A stretch of 6,794 bases of DNA from an uncultured Deferribacteraceae bacterium. GTDB taxonomy: Bacteria > Chrysiogenota > Deferribacteres > Deferribacterales > Mucispirillaceae. The translations under genes and the position numbers were made by a program. The stretch covers positions 1 through 6,794 of the forward strand of contig CAMQYB010000104.1 of NCBI GenBank assembly GCA_947039055.1, read 5' to 3'. Below are positions 1 through 5,632 of this stretch, in pieces. How positions within the stretch are numbered: position 1 is the stretch's first letter; each line of letters begins with the position of its first letter. The notes beneath the pieces are model-generated. The model made no database searches. It was not told where the DNA came from and worked only from the letters and a program-made list of their open reading frames with translations.

Positions 1-9
1 TATCATTTC

Positions 10-63
10 AAACCGTAACCATTTTGATAATTACACAACTGTTAAACCGTAAATATTTTGACA
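10..63. repeat. Two related 20-bp direct repeats, 34 bp apart, downstream of hslV
   Basis: The core AAACCGTAAnnATTTTGAnA occurs at 10-29 and again at 44-63, matching at 17 of 20 positions. The second copy lies inside an imperfect inverted repeat: AACTGTTAAA at 37-46 can pair with TTTGACAGTT at 57-66, leaving a 10-nt loop. Both sit just after the hslV stop codon in the direction of its transcription. The hairpin has no T-run on the minus strand, so it is a poor intrinsic terminator. With only two copies visible, a dispersed repeat, a protein-binding site pair and a chance duplication cannot be told apart. Confidence 0.5.
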
Positions 64-82
64 GTTATATAGCTACTAAATC

Positions 83-616
83 TTATAATTCTTCTACTGT
101 TATATTCTGATTTGTGTATATACAGATCGCTCCTGCGATTTCTAGAGATTTCACTGCGATCTCTTTAGCTGATAATTCTGTATTTTGTGCTAACGCTCTT
201 GCTGCTGATAACGCATAAGCTCCACCTGATCCGATAGCAGTTATTCCATCTGTTGACTCAATAACATCGCCTGTACCAGATAAAAGATACATATCTGTTT
301 TATCTGCAACAATCATCATAGCTTCAAGCCTTCTTAAATATCTATCAGATCTCCAATCTTTCGCAAGCTCAACAGCAGCTCGTGCTAACTGATTAGAGTA
401 AGCTTTTAATTTACCTTCAAAACGTTCCATCAAAGTAAACGCGTCAGCAGCTGAACCTGCAAATCCACATAGTACCGTTCCGTCGCCTAACTTACGTACC
501 TTGCGTGCATTATCTTTCATCACCATACTGCCTAATGTTACCTGTCCATCTGACGCTAACACTATACCGCCTCTAATATTTACTGCAACAACGGTAGTCG
601 CATGAATGTTTTCCAT
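83..616 (-). CDS. hslV: HslV (ClpQ), peptidase subunit of the ATP-dependent HslUV protease
   Basis: HslV is a cytoplasmic threonine peptidase. In the family it forms a double hexameric ring that degrades proteins unfolded by the AAA+ ATPase HslU. The 177-residue product matches the family in length and along its whole sequence. The catalytic Thr is residue 7 in the ATTVVAV motif, so a six-residue propeptide (MENIHA) would be removed on maturation. Residues matching the other active-site positions are Asp23 (SDGQ), Lys39 and Ser130 (AIGSGG). Further family signatures are CGFAGSAADAFTL, AVELAKDWRSD and the C-terminal CIYTN...TVEEL, whose tail normally docks into HslU. The start is supported by AGAGGA at 625-630, 8 nt upstream. 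The gene follows htpG on the same strand after 111 bp, and a promoter-like sequence in that gap could drive it separately. hslU is not in the window but would be expected beyond position 1. Confidence 0.96.
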   Translation of the reverse strand: MENIHATTVVAVNIRGGIVLASDGQVTLGSMVMKDNARKVRKLGDGTVLCGFAGSAADAFTLMERFEGKLKAYSNQLARAAVELAKDWRSDRYLRRLEAMMIVADKTDMYLLSGTGDVIESTDGITAIGSGGAYALSAARALAQNTELSAKEIAVKSLEIAGAICIYTNQNITVEEL

Positions 617-640
617 ATATATATTCCTCTAAATTCTTAA

Positions 641-680
641 CTTGTATACTTGTATACTTGTATAATCGTATAGTCGTAGT
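641..680. repeat. Octamer tandem repeat in the htpG-hslV gap
   Basis: Three perfect copies of CTTGTATA lie at 641-648, 649-656 and 657-664. Two decayed units follow: ATCGTATA at 665-672 and GTCGTAGT at 673-680. On the coding strand of hslV the unit reads TATACAAG, so each copy offers a TATACA sequence resembling a -10 hexamer. The array ends 24 bp upstream of the hslV start codon. Copy-number change by slippage would alter the hslV leader or the promoter it overlaps. Confidence 0.85.
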
Positions 681-687
681 ACATCAA
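659..687 (-). promoter_or_regulatory. Candidate sigma-A/sigma-70 promoter for hslV
   Basis: On the minus strand, TTGATG (682-687) is separated by 17 bp from TATACA (659-664). That is a 4/6 match to each consensus hexamer with ideal spacing. The -10 hexamer is the first perfect unit of the octamer repeat. Transcription would start near 652, giving an hslV leader of about 35 nt. The hexamers are imperfect and the region is AT-rich, so this is a candidate. Read-through from htpG is an alternative source of the hslV transcript, since no terminator is obvious between the genes. Confidence 0.4.
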
Positions 688-727
688 GCGTACACAACAA
701 TATAATAGCATGTAAAATCGTTCTATA

Positions 728-2623
728 CTATTTTAAATTTCCAGCCATCAATCTTGACATATATTTTGTAAAGTTTGATGGATTAATAGGTTTATCACCT
801 TCAAGTATCAATGCTTGATCGTACAACAATAACGTGTACTCTTTTAAAATTTCAGAAGTTTTATCTTTCTCAAATATCGCTTTCATAGATATAAATAAAT
901 CGTGGTTAGGATTGATCTCCATAACTCGTTTGCTCACAGGAATTTTTTCTCCCATAGCTTTCATCATCTGTTCTAAATATGGATCCATAGCCTGCTCGCC
1001 TGTTACTAAACATACAGCCGAATCTTTCAATCTACTAGACAATCTAACATCTGCAATATTATCTTTTAACTCTTCCTTAATAAAATCTGTTAACGCTAAA
1101 AACTCTTTCTTCTTCTCTTCTTTATCTTCCTTATTATCACCAAGTTCGATATCACCTTTAACAACCGATTTATACTTCTTACCTTTATACTCACGTGTTG
1201 AAGATATTACGATATCATCTATATCATCTGTCATTATTAGAACTTCAATATCTTTATCTCTAAAACCTTCTAAATATGGTGACGATATAGCTTCATTATA
1301 ACTTTTTGCAACTATATAATATATATCCTCTTGATCTGCTTTCATTCTCATTACATAATCTTGAACAGTCGTATATGCACCGTTCTCCATATTAGTTGAT
1401 GCAAAAAGTAGAAGATCAGTTATCTGCTCTCTTCTCTCAGTATCGTAATGTAGACCCTCTTTTAATACTCTTGAAAACTCTTTATAAAATTTTAGATATT
1501 TAGTTTCGTACTCATTCTCTTTAATACTTTTTAGATCATCTAGAATTCTTTTTGTTATATTCTTTCTTATAACTTCAATCTGTTTATTGTTCTGTAATAT
1601 CTCACGTGAAATATTAAGAGGTAGATCATCAGACTCTACAACACCTTTCACAAATCTTAAATATGGTGGAATAAGATCTTCGCAGTTCTCCATAATCTGA
1701 ACTCGTTTAACATATAACATAGGTCCTGATTTATACTCTTTATAAATAATATCCATCGGGCTTTTTTCAGGGATATATAATAAAACTGAGAACTCATAAT
1801 TACCTTCAGCTTTATAATGCACTCTTGATATAGGTGTCGAATAATCATGCGTTATATGTTTATAAAAATCGTTGTACTCTTCATCTGTAATAGAATTTTT
1901 ATCTTTTAACCAGATAGCTTTCTGAGAGTTTAAAACCTCTTCAACGATTTCAACCTCATCTGTCATCTTGCCTTCATCGTCCATCTTCTTACGCTCAACA
2001 TCCATAACAACTTTATGTTCAATATAATCAGAATATTTTGTTACAAGCTCTTTAAGTGTCCACTCTTCAAGATATTTTAAATCCTCTTCTTTTAATGATA
2101 GGATTACATCCGTACCACGGCTCTCTTTCTCTGCCTTATCAATAGTAAATTTTCCATCAGCTTCTGATGACCATCTAACTGCCTCTTTCTCTAACGCTTT
2201 ACGTGTTAAAACTTCAACCTTGCTAGATACCATAAATGCTGAATAGAAACCTACTCCGAACTGTCCTATCATCTGTGCAGTGTCTGCTTTATTCTTATCC
2301 TCTATCATCTTCATAAACTCTTTAGTGCCTGATGCTGCAATCGTTCCTAATGTGTTTATTACTTCATCATACGTCATGCCTATTCCGTTATCTGAAATAG
2401 TCAACGTCTTACTATCTTTATCTACGATTACCTTAATTTTGAAATCTGTATCGTTCTCGCATTTGCTAGAATCCGTTAATGACTCGTAACGCAATTTATC
2501 AATCGCATCTGATGAGTTCGATATTAACTCTCTTAAAAAAATATCCTTGTTAGAATATAATGAATGAATAACGATATCTAATAATTTCGATACCTCTGTT
2601 TTAAACTGCATGCTCTTAGCCAT
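728..2623 (-). CDS. htpG: HtpG, bacterial Hsp90 chaperone
   Basis: This is the cytoplasmic ATP-dependent chaperone of the Hsp90 family, acting as a homodimer in folding and stress protection. At 631 residues it has the normal bacterial length and all three domains. The N-terminal GHKL ATPase domain shows FLRELISNSSDAIDKLR (29-45, with catalytic Glu32 and Mg-binding Asn36), DNGIGM (78-83, with adenine-contacting Asp78), the GTIAASGT lid region (93-100) and QFGVGFYSAF (121-130). The middle domain carries LPLNISREILQ, whose Arg340 corresponds to the gamma-phosphate-sensing arginine. The remaining part is the C-terminal dimerisation domain, lacking the eukaryotic MEEVD tail as expected. A charged stretch near 490-515 (KEDKEEKKKE) is a linker-like segment. 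AGGGG at 2634-2638, 10 nt upstream, supports the ATG start. A strong promoter overlapped by a perfect CIRCE operator precedes it, indicating HrcA-controlled heat induction, and hslV lies downstream on the same strand. Confidence 0.98.
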   Translation of the reverse strand: MAKSMQFKTEVSKLLDIVIHSLYSNKDIFLRELISNSSDAIDKLRYESLTDSSKCENDTDFKIKVIVDKDSKTLTISDNGIGMTYDEVINTLGTIAASGTKEFMKMIEDKNKADTAQMIGQFGVGFYSAFMVSSKVEVLTRKALEKEAVRWSSEADGKFTIDKAEKESRGTDVILSLKEEDLKYLEEWTLKELVTKYSDYIEHKVVMDVERKKMDDEGKMTDEVEIVEEVLNSQKAIWLKDKNSITDEEYNDFYKHITHDYSTPISRVHYKAEGNYEFSVLLYIPEKSPMDIIYKEYKSGPMLYVKRVQIMENCEDLIPPYLRFVKGVVESDDLPLNISREILQNNKQIEVIRKNITKRILDDLKSIKENEYETKYLKFYKEFSRVLKEGLHYDTERREQITDLLLFASTNMENGAYTTVQDYVMRMKADQEDIYYIVAKSYNEAISSPYLEGFRDKDIEVLIMTDDIDDIVISSTREYKGKKYKSVVKGDIELGDNKEDKEEKKKEFLALTDFIKEELKDNIADVRLSSRLKDSAVCLVTGEQAMDPYLEQMMKAMGEKIPVSKRVMEINPNHDLFISMKAIFEKDKTSEILKEYTLLLYDQALILEGDKPINPSNFTKYMSRLMAGNLK

Positions 2624-2715
2624 AAAAAAAATACCCCTGCTTTACTTATTATATTATTTCAATTTAATGATTATTTAATTATTTTTCAATTATCTGAGTC
2701 TAATACTGAAAACCG

Positions 2716-2742
2716 TTAGCACTCACTATACTAGAGTGCTAA
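2716..2742. promoter_or_regulatory. CIRCE element (HrcA operator) upstream of htpG
   Basis: TTAGCACTC at 2716-2724 and GAGTGCTAA at 2734-2742 form a perfect 9-bp inverted repeat with a 9-bp spacer, identical to the CIRCE consensus TTAGCACTC-N9-GAGTGCTAA. CIRCE is bound by the repressor HrcA, which needs GroEL to stay active, so accumulation of misfolded protein relieves repression. The element lies 93 bp upstream of the htpG start codon and covers the predicted transcription start, the usual position for repression. No other gene start is near enough to be an obvious second target. Confidence 0.96.
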
Positions 2743-2745
2743 AAT

Positions 2746-2774
2746 AATTTAATATCTCTTGCTTAAATTGTCAA
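2746..2774 (-). promoter_or_regulatory. sigma-A/sigma-70 promoter of htpG
   Basis: On the minus strand, a perfect TTGACA (2769-2774) is followed after 17 bp by TAAATT (2746-2751), a 4/6 match to TATAAT. Transcription would start near 2739, inside the right arm of the CIRCE element, giving a leader of about 116 nt. The exact -35 hexamer, the spacing and the position relative to CIRCE make this convincing despite the weaker -10. Confidence 0.75.
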
Positions 2775-3010
2775 GTGATGATTTTAGATATCAAGCAATT
2801 TCATACTATTACCAAGCTCTTAATATATAAATAAATAGATAACTTAAACTTCTATTAAGTGCACTGTTATTCAGTTATATTAGCAATAATTATAGACCGT
2901 TAAGAAACAGATAAATTCAATAGTATAATAAATCATTTTACAACTAAATTTATATAATTTATCGGTTTGCAAATCATAACTTTATTGATCTCTAAAAAAC
3001 CTTGCTAATA

Positions 3011-3039
3011 TTGACAAATTGAGGCTATTCATATAAAAT
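3011..3039 (+). promoter_or_regulatory. Promoter of the DJ-1/PfpI gene
   Basis: A perfect TTGACA at 3011-3016, a 17-bp spacer and TAAAAT at 3034-3039 (5/6 match to TATAAT) make a strong sigma-A/sigma-70 promoter on the plus strand. Transcription would start near 3046, leaving a leader of about 140 nt before the start codon at 3189. That leader contains the AT palindrome at 3068-3089. Promoter-like sequences nearer the gene are weaker. Confidence 0.6.
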
Positions 3040-3067
3040 ACATTATATGTTTTTCATAAACTATCAA

Positions 3068-3089
3068 TAATATTAATAAATTAATATTA
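3068..3089. repeat. Perfect AT-only palindrome in the DJ-1/PfpI leader
   Basis: TAATATTAAT at 3068-3077 and ATTAATATTA at 3080-3089 are exact reverse complements around a 2-bp centre. The palindrome begins about 22 bp downstream of the predicted transcription start. It could be a repressor site or a weak RNA hairpin. All 22 bases are A or T, so a chance origin in this very AT-rich DNA is quite possible. Confidence 0.4.
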
Positions 3090-3188
3090 ACTTAGCTTTT
3101 TTAAGATAAATGGCTCTGTTAATATATTATTTTATAGTAGTTAAATTATTTTTTAGAAAGATTGATATATAACTAAAAGGAGACACTC

Positions 3189-3773
3189 ATGTCAAAAAAG
3201 ATACTAGTTCTTGCAGGCGATTACGTTGAAGATTACGAAATAATGGTACCGTTTCAAATGCTTATTATGTTGGGATACGCAGTCGATGTTGTATGTCCTG
3301 ATAAAAAAGCTGGTGACACAATAAAAACAGCTATTCATGATTTTGAAGGCGATCAAACTTATAGCGAAAAACCTGGACACAACTTTTTAATAAATTATGA
3401 TTTCAATAAAGTAAATACAGCTGATTATATAGGTCTATATGTTCCAGGTGGTAGATCGCCTGAATATCTTCGTCTAAATGCTCGTGTTATTGCAATCGTT
3501 AAAGAGTTCAATGATGCAAAAAAACCGATATCATCAATCTGTCATGGACCTCAACTGCTTGCAACTGCTGATGTTATTAAAGGTAAAAAATGTACAGCTT
3601 ATCCTGCTGTTATGCCTGATGTGAAAATTGCTTGTGGAACTTGGACTGAATCTAACGCTACTCTAACTGATGCTACAGTTGATGATAACCTTGTAACCGC
3701 TGCTGCATGGCCAGCTCATCCAGCGCTTATTAGTGCGTTCGTAAAACTGCTTGGAGCAGAAATTAAAATCTAA
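3189..3773 (+). CDS. DJ-1/PfpI family protein (class I glutamine amidotransferase-like), plant DJ-1D-like type
   Basis: This is a 194-residue single-domain cytoplasmic protein of the DJ-1/PfpI superfamily, whose members act as glyoxalase III or deglycase enzymes, chaperones or peptidases. The nucleophile-elbow motif ICHGPQLL places the reactive Cys at 118 followed by His119. The conserved acidic residue comes from GDYVEDYE near the N-terminus (Glu14 or Glu17). VPGGRSPEYL (85-94) is the other hallmark. From memory, the segments GDYVEDYEIMVPFQ, CPDKKAGD, HDFEGDQTY and SICHG resemble each half of the plant DJ-1D proteins, which have glyoxalase activity, more than Pyrococcus PfpI. Detoxifying methylglyoxal to lactate is therefore a reasonable inference, not a demonstrated role. 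AAAGGAGA at 3176-3183 supports the ATG. The gene has its own promoter and a hairpin terminator downstream, so it is probably monocistronic. The next gene is a CstA-type transporter. Confidence 0.93.
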   Translation: MSKKILVLAGDYVEDYEIMVPFQMLIMLGYAVDVVCPDKKAGDTIKTAIHDFEGDQTYSEKPGHNFLINYDFNKVNTADYIGLYVPGGRSPEYLRLNARVIAIVKEFNDAKKPISSICHGPQLLATADVIKGKKCTAYPAVMPDVKIACGTWTESNATLTDATVDDNLVTAAAWPAHPALISAFVKLLGAEIKI

Positions 3774-3832
3774 CTCGCTGTATATAGTAGTATAGATAAA
3801 TGTATTGATATTATTATTTCCGATGTTCACGG

Positions 3833-3869
3833 CTTTTCTTATACCATTATAAATTATAGAAAAGTTTTT
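3833..3869 (+). terminator. Probable rho-independent terminator of the DJ-1/PfpI gene
   Basis: CTTTTC (3833-3838) pairs with GAAAAG (3859-3864) and, after one bulged T, TATA (3840-3843) pairs with TATA (3855-3858), leaving an 11-nt loop. Five T residues follow at 3865-3869. The stem begins about 60 nt after the stop codon. The stem is poor in G-C pairs, so termination may be partial, allowing some read-through into cstA. Confidence 0.5.
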
Positions 3870-3889
3870 AGCATCACTATTTTAAATTA

Positions 3890-3917
3890 TTGTTACTCAA
3901 AAATTCAAGATTATAAT
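3890..3917 (+). promoter_or_regulatory. Candidate promoter of the cstA-family gene
   Basis: TTGTTA at 3890-3895 (4/6 match to TTGACA) is followed after 16 bp by a perfect TATAAT at 3912-3917. Transcription would begin near 3924, about 78 nt ahead of the start codon and inside the left arm of the inverted repeat at 3912-3967. The repeat could therefore act as an operator that blocks initiation or early elongation. Confidence 0.5.
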
Positions 3918-3967
3918 AGTAATCATCTATCACTTTTGAAACTTATTATAGGTGGTTACTAATTATA
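3912..3967 (+). promoter_or_regulatory. Long imperfect inverted repeat in front of the cstA-family gene
   Basis: TAGTAATCATCTAT (3917-3930) pairs with ATAGGTGGTTACTA (3948-3961) over 14 positions: 12 Watson-Crick pairs and two U-G wobbles when read as plus-strand RNA. Five further pairs (3912-3916 with 3963-3967) follow after one bulged A, and the loop is 17 nt. As DNA, the two arms are 12/14 identical half-sites about 31 bp apart centre to centre, close to three helical turns. It has no T-run, so it is not an intrinsic terminator. I do not recognise it as a known riboswitch or a cre box. It may be a regulator site or a leader RNA structure. Confidence 0.6.
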
Positions 3968-4001
3968 TAGTAAAAACAAAACGTTACAAGAGGGGGATTT
4001 T

Positions 4002-5429
4002 ATGCCGAATTATGTTTATTTTTTTATAGCACTAGCCGCATTACTTGTGGGGTACAAAGTTTACGGTACGATCGTTGAGAAAATTTTTGGAGCAGATCCT
4101 GAACGCAAAACACCTGCTATAACTCAACCAGATGGAGTTGATTTTGTTCCTATGAGTCGTGCTAGAGTTTGGTTAATACAAATACTTAACATCGCTGGAA
4201 TTGGGCCTATCTTTGGACCTATTCTTGGTGCACTCTACGGTCCTGCTGCTCTTATTTGGATAGTTTTAGGTTCAATTTTCGCAGGTGGTGTTCATGATTA
4301 TTTCTCAGGAATGCTATCTATTCGTTATAAAGGTGCAAATGTACCGACTATCGTTGGGTACAATTTAGGTGCTATATTCAAACGTATCATGCAAGTTTTT
4401 TCTATAGTTTTACTTCTGCTTGTTGGAGTCGTGTTCGTTACAGCTCCTGCAATGCTTTTACAAAAACTTACTGAAGTTGATAAAGTTATATGGCTTGTTG
4501 TAATATTTATTTATTACTTCGCAGCAACTGTTCTACCTATTGATAAAATAGTTGGAAGACTATATCCAGTTTTTGGAGCTATACTTCTAATCATGGCTGC
4601 TGGTATGGTTACTATGTTATTTGTTAAAGGTTATGATTTCTATCCTGCTGCTGAAATGATAAATCAAGAACCTAGTGGATTACCTATTTGGCCACTACTA
4701 TTTATCACTATAGCGTGTGGAGCATTATCTGGATTTCATGCAACTCAATCGCCTATTATGGCTAGGTGTGTAGAAAATGAAAGCCAAGGTAAATCTATAT
4801 TTTACGGCTCTATGATCGGTGAAGGTGTTATCGCACTTATCTGGGCAACTGTTGGTATGACATTCTATCAAACACCTGAAATGTTACAAGCTGCTTTAGC
4901 TAACGGTGGGCCTGCAAATGTTGTTAATGAAACTGCTGTTGCTCTTATGGGTAGTATAGGTGGATTTCTTGCAGTGCTTGGTGTTATTATCCTACCTATC
5001 ACATCAGGGGATACAGCATTCCGTGCAGCTCGTTTAACTATCGCTGAAGCATTTGGTTATTCTCAGAAACCTAATCTTAACCGTCTATATATTGCAATTC
5101 CTTTATTTCTAATAGGTGCTTTACTTTCACAGATAGATTTCAATATTATATGGCGTTATTTCGGTTGGGCAAATCAAACTTTAGCAACTGTTGTACTTTG
5201 GGCAAGTGCTGCGTATCTTTATCGTAAAGGTAAACTTCACTTTATCGCATCGCTTCCTGCAACATTTATGACAGCCGTTACGGTAAGTTTTATCTTATCG
5301 CAAAAAATAGGATTTAATCTTCCTATGGATATTTCTAATATCGTAGGTATTATAGCTGCAGTAGTTTCGTTAGGTGTGTTTTTAGGTATCGGGAAAAAAC
5401 CTGTACTTGGTGCACCTACTGACACATAA
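4002..5429 (+). CDS. cstA: CstA-family carbon starvation protein, membrane transporter (short form)
   Basis: This inner-membrane protein belongs to the CstA family. The E. coli members CstA and BtsT take up pyruvate, and CstA is also linked to peptide uptake. The 475-residue product has roughly 12 hydrophobic segments spread over the whole length. Family signatures include NIAGIGPIFGPILGALYGP (63-81), FAGGVHDYFSGMLSIRYKG (93-111), ACGALSGFHATQSPIMAR (238-255), LPITSGDTAFRAARL (331-345) and FGWANQTLATVVLW (387-400). It is much shorter than the roughly 700-residue E. coli proteins, with a shortened C-terminal part. Such compact forms occur in anaerobes and the ends look intact, so this is probably not a truncation. 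GAGGGGG at 3990-3996, 5 nt before the ATG, is a strong ribosome binding site. A promoter and long inverted repeat precede the gene, and a clear terminator follows. The substrate (pyruvate or peptides) cannot be read from sequence alone. Confidence 0.95.
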   Translation: MPNYVYFFIALAALLVGYKVYGTIVEKIFGADPERKTPAITQPDGVDFVPMSRARVWLIQILNIAGIGPIFGPILGALYGPAALIWIVLGSIFAGGVHDYFSGMLSIRYKGANVPTIVGYNLGAIFKRIMQVFSIVLLLLVGVVFVTAPAMLLQKLTEVDKVIWLVVIFIYYFAATVLPIDKIVGRLYPVFGAILLIMAAGMVTMLFVKGYDFYPAAEMINQEPSGLPIWPLLFITIACGALSGFHATQSPIMARCVENESQGKSIFYGSMIGEGVIALIWATVGMTFYQTPEMLQAALANGGPANVVNETAVALMGSIGGFLAVLGVIILPITSGDTAFRAARLTIAEAFGYSQKPNLNRLYIAIPLFLIGALLSQIDFNIIWRYFGWANQTLATVVLWASAAYLYRKGKLHFIASLPATFMTAVTVSFILSQKIGFNLPMDISNIVGIIAAVVSLGVFLGIGKKPVLGAPTDT

Positions 5430-5464
5430 AATTTTATTCAATTAATAAATTGATAAATTCATAT

Positions 5465-5497
5465 AAGAGGTATCATTAAGTTGGTACCTCTTTTTTT
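5465..5497 (+). terminator. Rho-independent terminator of the cstA-family gene
   Basis: An 11-bp stem pairs AAGAGGTATCA (5465-5475) with TGGTACCTCTT (5482-5492), including one T-G wobble, around a 6-nt loop. A T-run continues to 5497. It starts 36 nt after the stop codon. This separates cstA transcription from the beta-lactamase gene downstream. Confidence 0.92.
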
Positions 5498-5587
5498 ATT
5501 TCTATTTATGTTGGTTGATTATTGTTGTATATTATTAACTGACTTCAATATTTAAGATTTAAGATTTTATATTTACAGTTTTAAAGA

Positions 5588-5632
5588 ATGGAAATGACAA
5601 TATTCTACATCGGAGAAAAATACTCAAAATGA
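5588..5632 (+). CDS. Possible 14-codon leader peptide overlapping the beta-lactamase start
   Basis: An ORF encoding MEMTIFYIGEKYSK ends in a TGA that overlaps the beta-lactamase start codon (ATGA, with ATG at 5629-5631 and TGA at 5630-5632). The second ATG at 5594 would give 12 codons. The GGAGA ribosome binding site of the downstream gene lies within it. Such overlaps typically couple translation of two ORFs. However, the small ORF has no clear Shine-Dalgarno site of its own, and an ORF this short arises easily by chance. Confidence 0.2.
   Translation: MEMTIFYIGEKYSK

Larger units (their letters stand above)
2624..3188. other. Divergent intergenic region between htpG and the DJ-1/PfpI gene
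   Basis: This 565-bp AT-rich stretch has no credible coding sequence on either strand. Its left part holds the htpG leader, CIRCE element and promoter (to 2774). Its right part holds the promoter (3011-3039), an AT-only palindrome (3068-3089) and the ribosome binding site of the DJ-1/PfpI gene. Between about 2780 and 3010 I see only short inverted repeats, such as ACTTAA at 2842-2847 with TTAAGT at 2855-2860. Such short repeats are expected by chance at this base composition. Confidence 0.8.

Noticed and set aside
10..63. Start of a CRISPR array
   Set aside because: Only two imperfect repeats are visible, with a 14-bp gap between them. That is far shorter than a CRISPR spacer, and no cas gene is nearby.
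834..1301. 155-codon plus-strand ORF antisense to htpG
   Set aside because: It lies entirely inside htpG on the opposite strand. Its translation is a Ser/Leu/Ile-rich string with no domain pattern, as expected for the complement of an AT-rich gene rich in Lys and Glu codons.
1657..1848. 63-codon minus-strand ORF in another frame of htpG
   Set aside because: It overlaps conserved middle-domain coding sequence of htpG in a shifted frame and has no recognisable signature or independent ribosome binding site.
2280..2489. 69-codon plus-strand ORF antisense to the htpG ATPase domain
   Set aside because: It is a shadow of strongly conserved Hsp90 coding sequence, with no supporting upstream signals.
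3047..3070. Seven-codon ORF (MFFINYQ) starting at the predicted transcription start of the DJ-1/PfpI gene
   Set aside because: It has no ribosome binding site, is extremely short, and such ORFs are expected by chance in AT-rich DNA. A leaderless start was considered but nothing supports it.
3974..3990. Possible catabolite-responsive (cre) site around AACGTT upstream of cstA
   Set aside because: Only the central CG and a few flanking positions match the cre consensus. The TG at the left and CA at the right of the motif do not align.
5237..5425. 62-codon minus-strand ORF antisense to the cstA 3' end
   Set aside because: It is fully contained within cstA and its composition mirrors the complement of membrane-helix codons.
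5551..5564. Tandem TTTAAGA x2 upstream of the beta-lactamase as a regulator site
   Set aside because: Two copies of a 7-bp AT-rich word are easily produced by chance, and I could not place it relative to a convincing promoter. It does not resemble a BlaI operator.
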